A stretch of 64,000 nucleotides of DNA from Moniliophthora roreri (Eukaryota > Basidiomycota > Agaricomycetes > Agaricales > Marasmiaceae). This document shows, piece by piece, positions 1 through 12,322 of this stretch. How positions within the stretch are numbered: position 1 is the first letter of the stretch; the number at the start of each line of letters is the position of its first letter. Location: positions 248,001-312,000 of the forward strand of contig LATX02000223.1 of NCBI GenBank assembly GCA_001466705.2. The letters run 5' to 3'. Made by a program: the position numbers and the translations under genes. The notes beneath the pieces were generated by a model. That model saw only the letters and a list, made by a program, of their open reading frames with translations. It had not been told where the DNA came from and searched no databases.

Positions 1-2830
1 GGCACGTATTGTGGCGTAATAGGCTTCTGGCACCGACAATCTTTGAAATATGCTTCTGGAATGGTCATTTTGGGATGGCGCAATAGAAGGCATTTTTCGA
101 ATGTTGCATATCAATCAACCCGCTGTTCAGAAAAGGTCCGGGATTCCATGGAAACACATCCCCTGTCCACTTGGCTTTGCCTCATGTTCTGGAAAATGCC
201 GTTTATTCTAGGAGGGCTATCAGCACTTGAAAACGTGACAGCATGGTAGGAATGTGCCATTAGGAATCATGAAAAGGAGCACATGCCACACTCTAGAATT
301 CTTTTTCCGGTGGCACCAAACACTTTTCAAATATGTGATCGGGATGTTTTCTAATGCTTCTCGACGCCATTGTACGAGTACGCCGTACAGTACAGCAATG
401 TTTAGAGATTGTCGATGCACGATTATGGATACAAATATATAGCTAACATAAGTATCCCAGTCTCCAGGCCATCTACTATTACCTTCATGCCACTCGTGCG
501 CTCCACGAAGATGTATAGAGCAGGAAGGTACCTCCCGTACCCACAGGCTACCAACCATGGTAAGCTCCCTGGCACTTGCTATGGTGTTTACCATTCGAAC
601 GCATTTTCATAAGAGTCAACGCGAGCATATTCCGAATGTTATGGTCTTTGTACCCGCGGTGAGCGCAATGAAACGTTCCATTGACGTTATCTGAATAGTA
701 CGTGCCCCCAGGGCCCGCAAAGGCGTCAGGATAGGTTCTTGATGCCACTTGTCCTCTTAGTGTTCTTGCTTATCGTCTTACACGGTAAGTTGACATTTGT
801 TGTCGTTTTGAAGATGCAACTACTTACCTGTTATGGATGGATGGAAAGAGGCATGGGTGGATCGACAGTAGATACCGTTGTTTTTGGAGAAGACAACGTC
901 CTGCGGTGCCAAAGGAAGCAAGTACTGCGTTCCGGACACCCTCTGCAGACGTGAATGTGTAATTTGACGTTGAGATGTGACCCGCCGATCTGTTTACAGA
1001 GAAGGTGAGAACACGTCGAACGGTAGCGTGAATAAACGCACAGCAAATGGCACAACACGGTAGATATGGCGCGAGCGACAGAGCGGAATCTTTCGCCGGA
1101 CGACGTGGAATGGAGCCCGAATCGAACGTCAATAATGCCAAGTTTTGGACCTGCGCACGCTCCGGTCGAGTACCCGTAGTTTCTAAATATCAAAATTCAC
1201 GTCGGAGCTAAGTGAAAGGAAAAGGAAAAGGTATATAAACTCACCGATCCCCACCCAACAGCGTGCCAGAGTTGAAGGAGATCTCGACGGTGCATTTCTA
1301 CTTGTCGCTCTCTGAAACCCTAGGTTTGGCCTCTGCCCTGAAACCGCCTCTTCCTCCTATTTCGACGAGGATTTCAGGCAAAGTCTCCATGTGACGGTAT
1401 CACGACGTGTGTGTTGTAGATGGATTGGCGAGACTAGAGAAGAGGGTACCGAATGGGCAAGTTGTCGCAGCCTCTAAGCCTCTAACCTTCCCAGTAACTT
1501 CTCGGAGCCTTGAGGTCACCGGACTGTTGTCGTCGGTCCAAACGTCATTCATCCTAACAGAGCCATTGGAAGAAAGGAAGCACATTATCCCATCAAGGGC
1601 CGCTTTCATGCTACAATATCATTTGAAAAACCTGAATAAGTATTATACGAGCAATCATGAGACACTCACACTAAGGCACTTGAAAGAGAGATTAGTTGGA
1701 TGGAAAGAGGCAAACGACGCGTCGACCGTGACGCAACTCACTCAGCATTTTCACACACATATACTCAGTACTGTCTTCTTTCCTCATCCCCACCACCACC
1801 ACGACAGAGTCGGGCAGACCCAGTCGACATCGGTACCATTAAAGCAGGCCAAATGTTCAGGTATCCCATAAGAATACTTTGGGGTCCTTAGGAGTGGTAA
1901 GTATGTCGCTGCTTCGTGAAACTCAAGTTGACGACTCTATTTCGACCATTCTTCAAGAACAGAGCGTATTGGTGCTGCAAAATGGCGTTTACATCTAGTT
2001 TCCGGCGTACGTCCTATCTGCCCTTTGCAGGTCATCTACATTTCTGATAAGACTCCAACCACCCCTACCTACGAAATGGTTCTATTAGGTATCTATGTAC
2101 GGACACTCATGTTGCCCATATCAATATAAATCCCATTCAAGTGAATCTGCATATTTCCTCCTCGTCGTCGTCAACGAGTTCATAAATACCTCCGGGTTCG
2201 GAGTGGCCAGATTGGACACACTTTATACGAGCGAGACTTTTGCAATCGCATCAGATTTAGAGTTCCTGAATTCTTTGAACCCCTCGCGTCTGTGAACAAT
2301 TGAAGTCGGAGTTTTCCTTGGAATACTGTCTGGTTGAGGGTGGCTATGGGCTCATTTGCCGCATAGCTGCAAGGCAATACAATATACCTGCCCTATGTGC
2401 AAATATCACGTTCTTCTATCACCCGTTCCTTGTTCGCAGCAAGTTTCGCAGTTAAAACTGACATTGTTCTGAATTGGAGGATGCTGTTAAGATACTGCGC
2501 GCAACCACTCCACGCTGATCAATGACCAGTCTTTTCGAAAGCCGCACAGCCCGAAATCTGGTTTTTCTGGTCCTGCAGATTCTGGTATATTCTGTAGTGG
2601 ATTCTCAGTGTATTTCTGGCGAATTGCGTGAAAAAACCACTGGTACCTCGATTTTCCGCTGATCCGTCATTTTGACCCTGTGCCGCAGTCATGCTTCCAA
2701 CCACCGTCATATGGGATCCCTTTTTTCCATTCTCTACTCAGCCTCACTCAAGTACAAATAGAACCTGAATAGTACGTGCATCTGACAGCCAAGACTTGCA
2801 TTATTCTGACGAGACTCGCAGGACATCACA
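1..2830. other. No supported gene
   Basis: Only short open frames occur on both strands. None has a recognisable domain or a phase-consistent exon chain. The stretch around 1407-1871 is open on the plus strand but has no family signature. It may hold the promoter and 5' UTR of the Zn2Cys6 gene that starts at 2831. Confidence 0.5.
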
Positions 2831-4155
2831 ATGGAATCTGAGGGGTCACAACCGAAGAAACGTTTTGTCAAATCCCATACCAAGTCCCGGTCGGGCTGTT
2901 TGACATGTAAACAACGGAGGGTCAAGGTGAGTCTATCACAGCTCCATTTTTATGTTGCAAAGGATTGGGCTAATCGGGTTTGCAGTGCGATGAAGTACAC
3001 CCCATTTGCGGCAGCTGCAATCGCAGAAACACCGATTGTGTTTGGCCTGATTCCATGAAGTCGGCGGATTCTCCTACTTCGCAGTCCGAGGAACCAAGCC
3101 TGCCTCTGGTTCGCCAGTCACACAATCCATCACCAAGCCCGTCATCTCAATTACTACTGCCATCCATGCTCCTAGACATGACTAGCCTCAAGCTCATGCA
3201 TCATTACAGTCTAGTTACCTCAACAACGCTCCAGCACAACCCCTCAGCACTGTTCGTCCACCAATTCGTCATTCCGGGTATGGCGTTCAGAGAACCACCC
3301 ATCATGCACGCGTTATTCGCACTCACCTCCATCCATTTACATTCCCTCTATCATCCCCTCGGAATAGCAGACCAAGATTACTTGAGTCTCGCGCGACGAC
3401 ATAAAAACGAAGCCCTCACTCTCAGTCTCGCACCCAACTACGTCCCTTTATCACCAGATTCGCGCATGCTCGCCCGAAACTTTCTCATCGTATACAAACT
3501 TGCAGAATATCTAGGCGTATCCGACGGACCTCCAGCGATATTTTCCTTGATCGACACCGTACGCGATGCACTTCGTAATCAAGATCACTTTTACCGCGAT
3601 GAACAACTTCAGCCATTAAATTGGCCATTTTCTTCGACGAAAATCGTACCAACAGAAGCTGAGGAAGAAGCATTTGCGTCCTCATCTTCAGCTTCGACTT
3701 CCAGTCCCCCAATTCCACGGATGTTCCCTCCGTTTTTGAAGCAACTACATCTTCCTAGCGCTCCGTATCCGGATCCAGAGGAGCTACTCGACCCGGAGGT
3801 GTCAGCCGTATACAAACAGTGTATTAGTGCACTCCGCGATTCGTGGTACATATGTCAGTATCACCCCGGTACTGGACTATCCGGTACAGCAGCATGGATT
3901 ATCCGTATGACGGATAGATTCCGTACGTTACTGGTGGTGGAACGCAGACCAAGGGCTTTAGTAGTACTGTATTACTACTGTGTTATGCTCGAGTTGTTGG
4001 ATCCGCAACATAATTGGTGGGTTCGTAGACAGAAGGAATGCTTGCTTTGGATAAGTATGATGCTGCCTGGAAAGTGGATGGAGGTGATTTCGATGGAAAA
4101 TTCAAAGAGTGTGGACGTATGGCTAAATGAGGGTACTACAAGTTGGGAGGTGTAG
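2831..4155 (+). CDS. Zn(II)2Cys6 fungal transcription factor
   Basis: Two exons, 2831-2926 and 2986-4155, give a protein of 421 residues. The single intron (GTGAGT to TTTGCAG) lies inside the DNA-binding domain, and the phase closes exactly. The first ~55 residues form a complete zinc cluster: CLTC, then KQRRVK, CDEVHPIC, CGSC and CNRRNTDC, with the C-x2-C-x6-C-x6-C-x2-C-x6-C spacing. A basic stretch (PKKRFVKSHTKSR) precedes it and may serve for nuclear import. A Ser/Pro-rich linker follows, then a long, mostly helical region like the C-terminal half of fungal-specific transcription factors of the PF11951 type. Known of the family: sequence-specific DNA binding in the nucleus. Target genes cannot be inferred, since no pathway cluster adjoins it. 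The first ATG fits well because the cluster starts soon after it. Confidence 0.92.
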
Positions 4156-6012
4156 GGAGATTATGCTTATAGTTATGTATTATTGACGAGGTACCCTGTA
4201 CTGGGAAATTGGTGCAGCCCGCGTACTCCTCCTGCAACAGATGTAGTTGGTGGATTTATACTCGTACTCGTATCTTTACACGCCCCTCCAAACGGGCCCT
4301 TCCGAGTGTACATTGTCCCCATACCCCTGCTTTACTGACCTTCGCTCTCATCGGTACCTCTCATCCCGTTCTATGGATTTGCTCATTAGTCGAGTGCTCA
4401 AGGGTAACCTCGAGTGAAGTACATACACGCCATTAATTCAATTTCACCTCTCAGCTTGCCGAGATACGCGTTACAGGAGTGAATGAATGACGAGGCATGC
4501 CGTATAGTGGTATAGTCTTGACCCTGGACAGCTGAACAGGTACTATGTGTCGACTGAGGCAGTGGATTGCAGTCTACTAATGTCCAATCAGCGATAAAGG
4601 AGTGTCAAAATATCAGGCACCTACCAGACTCCGGGAAAGGGAGATTGTGTCTGTTCCTGATGCCGAGTTCGCCACTTCAGAGTTGTATTTGCCTTCTTCA
4701 TCACCGGTAGCGAGACGCACAAGTCTTTCCTGAAACAGACTGGTGGGTGCAACGCGCATTCGGGATGAGCTAACGATAAACCTTACCGCAAGCGGTCCCA
4801 TTTCTTCCGTATTCCGCATGTCATTGTCAGGTCTTCTGAAACTCCAGTAGTCGAATGTGAGATGTTGAATGCGTTGAGCGAGAGGCCAGGAAAACGATAT
4901 GTGAAAAAATTGATGTTGATATCCGAGATTCATGGTCAATGTTTCCATAGGTACCTAGACTTGGTGCACCAATTCGGCGAGAAGGTGATGGAAGCTTCGC
5001 TGTTCCTGTAGCGCACCGGTCTTTCGGAAGTATTCTCCGCGCCAATAGAGTCTGTTGAATGAGTAGACGGAGTAGCGAGTTTTGTCGGTTCTAACTTCTA
5101 ACGCCGTACAATGAGCTGGAATGATCACGTACCACCGATAACCCTAACGACCCAATCCACAAGTCTAATGATAGGTCATTTCGGAAAGGCCACGATCGCG
5201 AGACGGTGAAACCTGCAAAGGATTGGAATCCAGAAAGAATGTTAAACCTTGGTTTGGAGAATTGTCGAGGAGGCTGCTCATATCTAAGAGCCTATCCAGT
5301 CGGTATATCTGAAGCTAATTCGATCCCCTAGGAACCTCCAATCCCTGAGACTGCAGAAATACAGCCAGGCAACGTCCTCAGCGAGAATTTGAGGTAGTGG
5401 AGATAAACCCACTGGGGAGTCCGGGCCTGCCGGAGCCTAACCTGCCGACGCCCGTGCTCACCGGAGCGCTCAAAAACCCATTCGACGCCGTCGGGACTGC
5501 GACGAGCAGCCCTGCAATTGGATACCTCGACATTGACATTGCACTTAATGACGACGAGGGCAACAGGTCTAATAATAAATGCCTCGACACGGGCCCGACG
5601 GCCCAACGGAATATAATTCTTCGGGTTACATAGTTGTTTCCAGGGCCATTTTACACAGGAAGAAATCATTCCTTCCCCACTACTAGCAACTTCGCGTTTA
5701 TGTAACCTTCATGCATATAGTATCACTTCAATTTCGCTTTCTATAGAGCGGGTCGGCAGAGCGTCAAGGCGAAAATTCAGAGTCTTTTCCCTCTAGCTCA
5801 GAAAAATATTCTCCTTCAAAGTGAGTTATTATGTGCTCCACATTGTACTTGCATTGACTGAAGCTTTTTCAGACCTCGTCCACAACTCGTACACAGCTTG
5901 GACGGATTTCTAAAGTTTAAACTCAAAGTCAACCCTGATGACACTTGGAATTTGAAAGGTTCTGATTGCCAACTCCCACGTTCGGCCTTGTCATATCTTC
6001 GCTCTGCGTTGC
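4156..6012. other. No supported gene
   Basis: Several overlapping open frames lie on the minus strand at 4613-5669, but none shows a domain and I could not link them into a phase-consistent exon chain. A diverged or decayed gene on the minus strand is possible. Confidence 0.4.
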
Positions 6013-6019
6013 TATATAA
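6013..6019 (+). promoter_or_regulatory. Candidate TATA box of the DUF6533-like gene
   Basis: TATATAA lies 67 bp upstream of the ATG at 6086, a suitable distance for a core promoter with a short 5' UTR. This rests on sequence match only. Confidence 0.45.
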
Positions 6020-6085
6020 CCTCGTTGACGTCGGCGATGGCACGAAAATCGCTAATTCGTTCCCACTTTTTTCACAACCACAGTA

Positions 6086-7260
6086 ATGCAGGATTGTATA
6101 ATTACTGCTGCTTCGGAAGTATACCCAGCGGAGGCTGAGGTGATTCCCCCTGCAGCTCCCCCGTACTTGGTTGTGTCATATATAGCTGTTGGCACCTTGG
6201 GGGTACGTCACCTAAGTTTCGAACCTTACTATTTCCAAATTGCTCATCTATTTATGATTTCAGATGTTTCTCTGGGATATCCTGACTCATCTGGAGGCCG
6301 AGTACGAGCTTCTTCTGAAGCAGAAAATCACTTTGACCACTATCGTGTACTTTTGGTCCAGGTGCTTTCCTTTCAGCAGTGTTCGCCCCGATCTCTTTTC
6401 TGAGCGCTTATTCGCAGATTGAATGCCTTGATCAACATCTTTTCAAGTGCGCTAGTCCATAGTGAGTCGTGCACTCAATCGAAATTCTTTCCGGGCTGAC
6501 TATCTTCTGCAAGCGGCACCGCTTGACCAGTATTGTTCTGGTCTCTCCAAATTCACATCTAGCGGGTTTACCCTCGTTATCACGTCCATATCGCTCCTCC
6601 TCTTTCTGCGTGTGCGCGCCGTTTACACAGAAAATAGACCCGTCGTGGTTGTTTTTTTCGTCGCATTCTTGGCCGTGATGGGTCTTTCGACGCTTTCGCC
6701 TTTTGTAGGTTCTGGGCAAAGCGTTGGACCCCAAAATCCGTATTGCACCACAACCAAGAGCAACATTCAGCTCGGAGTAGCATTGTTAATCGTACCATTG
6801 GTTAACAACATCGCCGTATTTGTGGCGATCACAATAAAACTCTTACCCAAAGAAGAGACGGCGACTTCACACCGAGACACAATGTCGAGAATCCGGCGAT
6901 TCTTGCGAGGAAAGCACTTACCAGGGCTTTCAAGGACGCTTTGGCAGGATGGACAGAAATATCTCTTGTGAGTCGGTAACATCGTTCGTTCTACTAGTGG
7001 TTACTGACATGGATCGTAGAGCCTCGATTCTAACAACTTCTACCGTTGTTGTTGTTCTCTGTATCGACAGTATACCAAAGGTCTATGGGTTCACTCTCAT
7101 AACACCACATGTTGCTATTGAGAATAGCATGAGTAGTTATATGATTCGCAGTATCAGAGCCTCCATATTAAAACCGGATAGGAACATGGTCACCACTCTG
7201 AATCTGCACACAACCCCGGAATTGGAATTTCGAAGAGAAGGCCCGGTGCTATCTCAGTAA
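6086..7260 (+). CDS. DUF6533-type multi-pass membrane protein
   Basis: Five exons (6086-6202, 6264-6361, 6418-6461, 6514-6967, 7020-7260) join in phase to give 317 residues. The exon-2 segment MFLWDILTHLEAEYELL, followed by KQKITLTTIVYFWSR, matches the N-terminal DUF6533 pattern of Agaricomycete membrane proteins: an acidic D-x-L-x3-x-E core followed by a tryptophan-rich helix. Later hydrophobic segments include FTLVITSISLLLFLRV, VVVVFFVAFLAVMGL and GVALLIVPLVNNIAVFVAI. The LSRTLWQDGQKYLL segment corresponds to the conserved 'QDGxxYxL' block before the last helix. The C-terminal tail is polar. The family is large in mushrooms and its function is unknown. The intron-3 acceptor (CTGCAAG) is slightly weak but is needed to keep phase. 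I infer a plasma-membrane or endomembrane location only from the hydrophobic segments. Confidence 0.85.
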
Positions 7261-7565
7261 TTCCGTTTGAACTCGTGTACTTGTAGAAGCAGGTGATATC
7301 ATCTTGTATATTACAAGCCGTACATTTATAGTATATTTATACTACGTAGGTTGTAGCAATAGCATAATAAGTTGTTGGAAGTATACACGGTGAAGCTGTT
7401 CGGTCCGGAAAGGCTTGTCTTCTAAGCAAATAGGAAGCAGAGTCGCATTACTTTCTACTAATTGCTACCTTTACAAGGTCGAGCTAAAGGAAATATACAG
7501 AAATACATGATACAGTAAACGCGAGATTCCATTTAATATATATAAGTCCAGCGAGCCACGGTCCC
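7261..7565. other. Intergenic region between convergent genes
   Basis: AT-rich spacer between the stop codons of the DUF6533-like gene (+) and the C2H2 gene (-). It must hold both 3' ends. No other element was recognised. Confidence 0.5.
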
Positions 7566-9007
7566 TTACGCCATCAACGAGTCTTGTTCAATCCCCAACG
7601 CCCTCTCAACCTCTGTACACTTATCCTTCGCCTGCCCCTTCTCACACCCATGCGCTTTTATCAAGTGTCGCTTGAGCGCATCCCTTCTTGTACTCATCTT
7701 GTCACACCCTTCCGGACAATAGAACACCGCTTCTCCATGACCTTTGCTGTACAGATGCCTCGTCAGATCTCCGAAACCTCTGTTGACCTGTTTGCAATCG
7801 GGGAACGGGCATTTCCTTAGTGCGTTGCAGGGGCGCCGGTAGTGTACATTCTTGTAGTGGATATGAACTTCGGAGAGGTCTGTACCAAAGGTCTTTGTAC
7901 AGCCCGGAGCCAAACAAACAAAGGATCCTCCGAGGGGGCGGTATAAGCCGGGGTATTGGGAGTTTCTAAGGGTACGTTCGCGATTTCTACTTGAGCGGCC
8001 GGGTCTAAAATCAGGTGAAGTAGCGAACGACATCGTCGTTGGCAATGGGGACGAGAATTGTTGTGGTGCTGGAGGGAGAGTAGGTGGTGAAGGTAGGCGA
8101 TCGACTGTATTCTGTGGGGAAGGCAGACTCGAAGGGCTCGAACATGCAGAGGACGTAGAGCTGAGGAGCTCGGGTGTTGAAAAGTCCATAGTTGGGTAAG
8201 TCGGAATCCTGGTTGGCAATGGGGACGAGGATTGTTGTGGTGCTGGAGGGGGAGTAGGTGGTAAAGGTAGGCGATAGACCGTATTCTGTGGGGAATACAG
8301 ACTCGAAGAACTCGACCACGCCGAGGACGTAGAGCTGAAGAGCTCGGGTGTTGAAAAGTCCGTAGTTGGGTAAGTCGGGACCCTGGCTGGCAATAGGGAC
8401 GAGAATTGTTGTGGTGCTGGAGGGGGAGTAGGTAGGCGATAGACCGTATTCTGTGAGGAATGCAGACTCGAGGAACTCGACCGTGCCGAGGACGTAGAGC
8501 TGAGGAGCTCGGGTGTTGAAAAGTCCATAGTTGGGTAAGTCGGGATCGCGTTGCTGGTGGCGTAGCTCGGATGTGGTGAGATGTACGCCTGTAGGACATT
8601 GGGATAGGGATAGACAGGCTGATTGGGATAGGTACGAGTTGCCTCAAGCCAAAACTGCAGTTGTCCTGGATCGATCGTATTGGGAATGACTGGTTGGCCG
8701 AAGAATGCGCCGAAGCCCTGCTCTGGCATGTTCTCGGTGAACGGGCGTAGCTCACAGTTGAGCAGCAAGGAAGATGCAGGGTGATTATACGAATCGGGTA
8801 AAACATCGCAACCAAAGTCGGATACTGTGGTGTGAAAACCAGCCAACGACGATAAAGCTGCACTGTCCATGGCAAAGTCGTGTTCGAACCTTTCGTTTGA
8901 CGGGGGGTCGATTCCGTCGAGAAAAAGAGATACGCCTGTGTATCTGCAAGAGGAAGGCGTCAGAACACTATAAACCGAAAACTACGCAGAAGCACTTACT
9001 GTGACAT
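7566..9007 (-). CDS. C2H2 zinc-finger protein with three internal Pro/Ser repeats
   Basis: The protein has 461 residues. A large exon (7566-8943) carries almost everything. I extend it upstream by an 8-nt first exon (9000-9007, starting ATGTCACA) across a 56-nt GTAAGT...TTGCAG intron. The frame continues without a stop into the ATG at 8870, adding 27 residues, so either start is possible. The C-terminal third has three fingers: CLAPGC...HYKNVH, CPFPDC...HLYSKGH and CPEGC...HLIKAH. Finger 3 keeps C-x3-C-x12-H-x5-H spacing. The middle part is a threefold repeat around YPTMDFSTPELLSSTSSA and a Pro/Gln block (PTPPPAPQQ). It is probably a nuclear DNA-binding regulator, with the repeats as a disordered, possibly activating region. 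The targets are unknown. Confidence 0.85.
8038..8545. repeat. Three tandem coding repeats, about 155-175 bp each
   Basis: Three adjacent copies lie at about 8038-8211, 8212-8383 and 8390-8545. They are closely similar at DNA level and differ by small in-frame indels, mainly presence or absence of a few Pro codons. They encode the Ser/Thr/Pro repeat of the C2H2 protein. High identity at third positions suggests a recent expansion or gene conversion. Confidence 0.85.
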
Positions 9008-10758
9008 GTTGATTGTAGTTCAGAAGAGGGGAGTGCGAGTTGCTGATGATACTGGACAATATCCAACCCCAAGCATCTTAAATACACCTCCGTTCAGCAG
9101 CTTGGACACCCACGTTACGATATCAAACGCGTCCTTGTCATAAGCGGTCAAAGCTGCAAGATTAATGTTCATCCCGACAGATGAGATTCCCTTATTCGCA
9201 GTCTGATAACCCAGCATGGGCCATGGCGTCGACTCGGACGTTCTCAAGACAGATTTTCAAAGCAACACCTAGAGACTGGGCACGACGATTTGAAGATGTA
9301 TAGGAAAACGAAACTAGATTGGAAGAAGCGATAGGTGACCCGAACCAGCGTTTCCTTGTTCATTCGTTGCCACGAGACGTTTCAAACATTAACGGTCCGC
9401 TTGGACAGACTCTTGGACCACCGCGCTCCACATGTCATTTCAACAGGGCCCCCAATAGTAGGTGCCGCTCTGAGGTTTGGACAAAGACTGGCCTGCCGCA
9501 AGCGGAAGTTTTGGGCAAAGAAGGCCACCAGCCGGCCATTATTAACTCGGATTGGTGGTACTCCATCTGTGGTGTTGGAGGGAGGACAATGCACCCGGCA
9601 TTGTAGATCGAACACAGGATTTGCGCTTTTCGGTATTTTTTTTGGCGACTTTTTTAAGGGCTATACAATGGTTTGTACGAAATCGGGGCCTGAGACCACT
9701 CTGAAGGACAGACCCTTGGGACCCCCAAATAGGTTTGGACAAAGACCGTCCCAAAGTTCAGAACGGCCTCGGCACCCTACCATTGGTCCTAATTCAGCCC
9801 CCGCTAATCGGCGCTATTGTCCACCCAAAAATGGCCCAAGCTGATCGGTAGTTTGTAGTCCAAGCAAAAATACACGATTCCAACTTGGCCATGGCTTCCA
9901 ATCCAATCTATTAACAGGGATAAGAATAAGGAACGTGAATACCGGCGAACCTGGCAAGATGTAGAGATAGTCAGACTGACCTTCGAGAACGGTTGCTGAC
10001 TCGGAGCTATTGAGGAATGAAAAAAAACAAAAGCTTTGCCACATGGCATCGCGAGCTTGGGCCCTCTCGCCGTACTAATCCTTGTTCGTCAGTCAAGAGT
10101 CCGACTCGAGTGAAGCTGTAAGTACACACCGCTAATCAGTAGTTCACAATTCCGTTTCCTGAGACACACGACGTAGGAACGAATGCCCATCTCCTTCGAC
10201 GGTTATCGGTTACAGATCCGAGTTTGCCGCAAATAATGATGGGTATCGATGAAAAAGTCTCTTCATTCCGTGTTTTGTCTTCAACCGGACCAACAGAGGT
10301 CCTAGATCCAATTACATGAGTTTCATCGCGTATTGAATAATGGAGGCGAGTCTACGACGTACTTGTCGTCTGATACCTTTCTTCCCGGTTTGACCTTTGG
10401 TCTCCACGCTCCTAATTGACGTCGTTTTGCCTCTTCAAAGGCAAAATTCCACGGCCTTAGGCCCACGGGCTTTCATTTTCGTTTGAAGTTGATTCGAGTT
10501 AGCTAGGACAAGGGTTAATTAGTTGGGCATGCTTTCGAACTCGTGTTTTTCACCCACGACCTCCAACATCGAGAGTCGAGAAGACTGGACTAAATTTCAA
10601 CTTTGTCAGCATGCGAGATAAACGGAAATAGCCACGTACCTTTCGGACTGTGTAGCGTCGATGAGAGTCGAATGAAAGGTGGTTTCGATTCGGGAATATG
10701 GCGGTGGGAAGGAAAATGATTCAGCAACCGCGAGCTTAGACATTCCTTCCATATCCAT
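9008..10758. other. No supported gene; imperfect repeats at 9390-9760
   Basis: Two segments around 9455-9500 and 9715-9755 share a core reading AGGTTTGGACAAAGAC with similar C-rich flanks, as in an old duplicated element. The open frames across 9335-9844 look low in complexity and carry no domain. The rest (9850-10758) holds the upstream region of the SDR gene; I see no further element. Confidence 0.4.
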
Positions 10759-11861
10759 ATGCTCGACCTTGACCTCCAAGGTGCACATGTACTTATTACC
10801 GGTAAATGACATCGAGTTCTTAGTCCAAAAGCGGCTTTTGATTTGATTAGGTGCGAGTGGTGGAATAGGACTGGAAACTACCCGACTGTTTCTTGGTGCG
10901 TCACACTGACTCTACTCCAAACTCGCATTAATTTTCGCCTTTTCAACTGCAGAGCAAGGAGCAAAAGTGACAGCTCATTATAATGCGTCTTCTGAACCAC
11001 TTCAACCATACCTCTCAAACCCAAGTGTGTTCCTTGGGCAAGATTTAACATCCGAATCGTCCGTCAAATCTCTCTTCGAATCTGCAACCAAGACATTAGG
11101 ACCTGTCTATATCGCGGTGATTAATCATGGGATATGGATAAAAGACGATGTAGCATTGAAGGATATGTCTTTGGAGCGATGGAACAAGACGATGAGCACT
11201 AATTTGACTTCGTCGTTCTTGGTAGCAAGGGAGTTTTTGAAAGGACTTGAGCTGGCGACGGCGAGTCATAATGGGGCGGAGAAGGATAAGGAAATGATTG
11301 ATCAAGCGTCAATCGTATTTGTGGGCTCATCGGCGGGCAAGTATGGGGAAGCGATGCACGCTGATTATTCTGCATCAAAGAGTGGTATGTATCTCCTCCC
11401 ATCGTACATTCATTAGGCTCATCTGACTTGAACCGTGACCAGCAATGATGTACGGCCTCACCCTCACACTCAAAAATGAAATCGTCAAGATCATACCAAA
11501 AGGACGCGTCAATTGTGTCGCGCCGGGATGGGTACATACACCTTTGGCTACTGAAGCACTTAAAGATCCTATGGTGGTGTATCGGGCGTTGGCGACGTAC
11601 GTACTACACTCCATCCTATGTACACTCTGAATCAAACTATACGCAGGACACCCCTAAAGAAAGTCGCCGTACCCTTCGATGTAGCAACCCAGATTGCTAT
11701 CCTTGCTTCGGCAAAGGTATCTGGGCATGTTACGGGCCATATTGTGAATGTTATGGGTGGGATGGAAGGTAGGTGCTTGCGCTAGGCTGGTCCACTGGTA
11801 CCCGAGCTGACATTCTTTTCGCTTAGGTCGTCTCTTGAACCTTCAAGAAGATCTGGCATAG
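10759..11861 (+). CDS. Short-chain dehydrogenase/reductase (SDR)
   Basis: Six exons (10759-10801, 10851-10895, 10953-11384, 11443-11596, 11647-11768, 11827-11861) give 276 residues, the usual size of a classical SDR, and every junction keeps phase. The cofactor motif TGASGGIG (residues 14-21) is assembled across intron 1. Later come INHGI in the place of the NNAG motif, a serine in IVFVGSSAGKYG, the catalytic YSASK, then VNCVAPGWVHTP and a terminal NVMGGMEG. It should use NAD(P)H to oxidise or reduce a carbonyl/alcohol pair. The substrate is not predictable. The NHG variant of NNAG is common in this family. The next feature downstream is a tRNA gene. Confidence 0.93.
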
Positions 11862-11972
11862 TTATGTAGCTATATCGATTGTTTGTATCAAAAAAGACTT
11901 GACTGGAGGGGCAATGATGGGCTGACTGTGGCTCTGTTACCACTACAGGTGACATATGCCTTCAACTCTAAC

Positions 11973-12060
11973 GGCCGACTAGCTCAGTTGGTTAGAGCGT
12001 CGTGCTAATATGTGGATCATGTTAACGCGAAGGTCTTGGGTTCGATCCCCACGTTGGCCA
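11973..12060 (+). tRNA. tRNA-Ile(AAU) with a 14-nt intron
   Basis: A full cloverleaf can be drawn. The acceptor stem GGCCGAC pairs with GTTGGCC (one G-U). The D-loop carries the A-box-like TAGCTCAGTTGG. The anticodon stem TCGTG pairs with CGCGA around loop CTAATAA, anticodon AAT, and the B box is GGTTCGATCCC. The loop is interrupted after position 37 by 14 nt (12011-12024), the standard position for nuclear tRNA introns. The discriminator base is A at 12060. The body closely resembles the known yeast tRNA-Ile(AAU) anticodon arm. Confidence 0.95.
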
Positions 12061-12083
12061 TCACATTGAGATAGTAAGGGTAG

Positions 12084-12090
12084 TTTTTTT
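12084..12090 (+). terminator. Pol III terminator of tRNA-Ile
   Basis: Seven consecutive T begin 24 nt after the 3' end of the tRNA, a normal RNA polymerase III stop signal. Confidence 0.7.
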
Positions 12091-12322
12091 CCTCCCCCCC
12101 TTTCGCTATGATAAAGTCAATGGAACCTTTACCTGTCACTGTCTCCCATTGTGTTTCAAGGTATAGCTGTATGTATTCCTCCTGGTCTGTGGCTGAGACA
12201 CTCGCTGTTAAGGACAAATGATTTGTCTTTCTGACCCTGTCCCGTACTCTGAGAGGAATCTCATCGCAACCGCGCGGGTGTCTGTGGGCGTCTGTTTCTC
12301 CCCCAGTCTGACGCTGAACACC

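Noticed and set aside
1407..1871. 154-codon open frame
   Set aside because: No recognisable domain or exon partner. The overlapping minus-strand frame is also open, suggesting chance.
5328..5669. Overlapping open frames on both strands
   Set aside because: Three frames are open at once with GC-rich codon bias. No family signature and no phase-consistent neighbours.
8038..8545. Regular repeats considered as a CRISPR-like array
   Set aside because: The repeats are contiguous, coding and about 160 bp long, in a eukaryotic gene. No spacers.
7817..8875. 352-codon open frame overlapping the C2H2 gene on the same strand
   Set aside because: It exists because the three DNA repeats lack stops in this frame too. 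No domain, and the zinc fingers lie in the other frame.
9335..9844. 169-codon open frame
   Set aside because: Low-complexity Arg/Pro/Gly composition over an imperfect repeat, no domain, no splice context.
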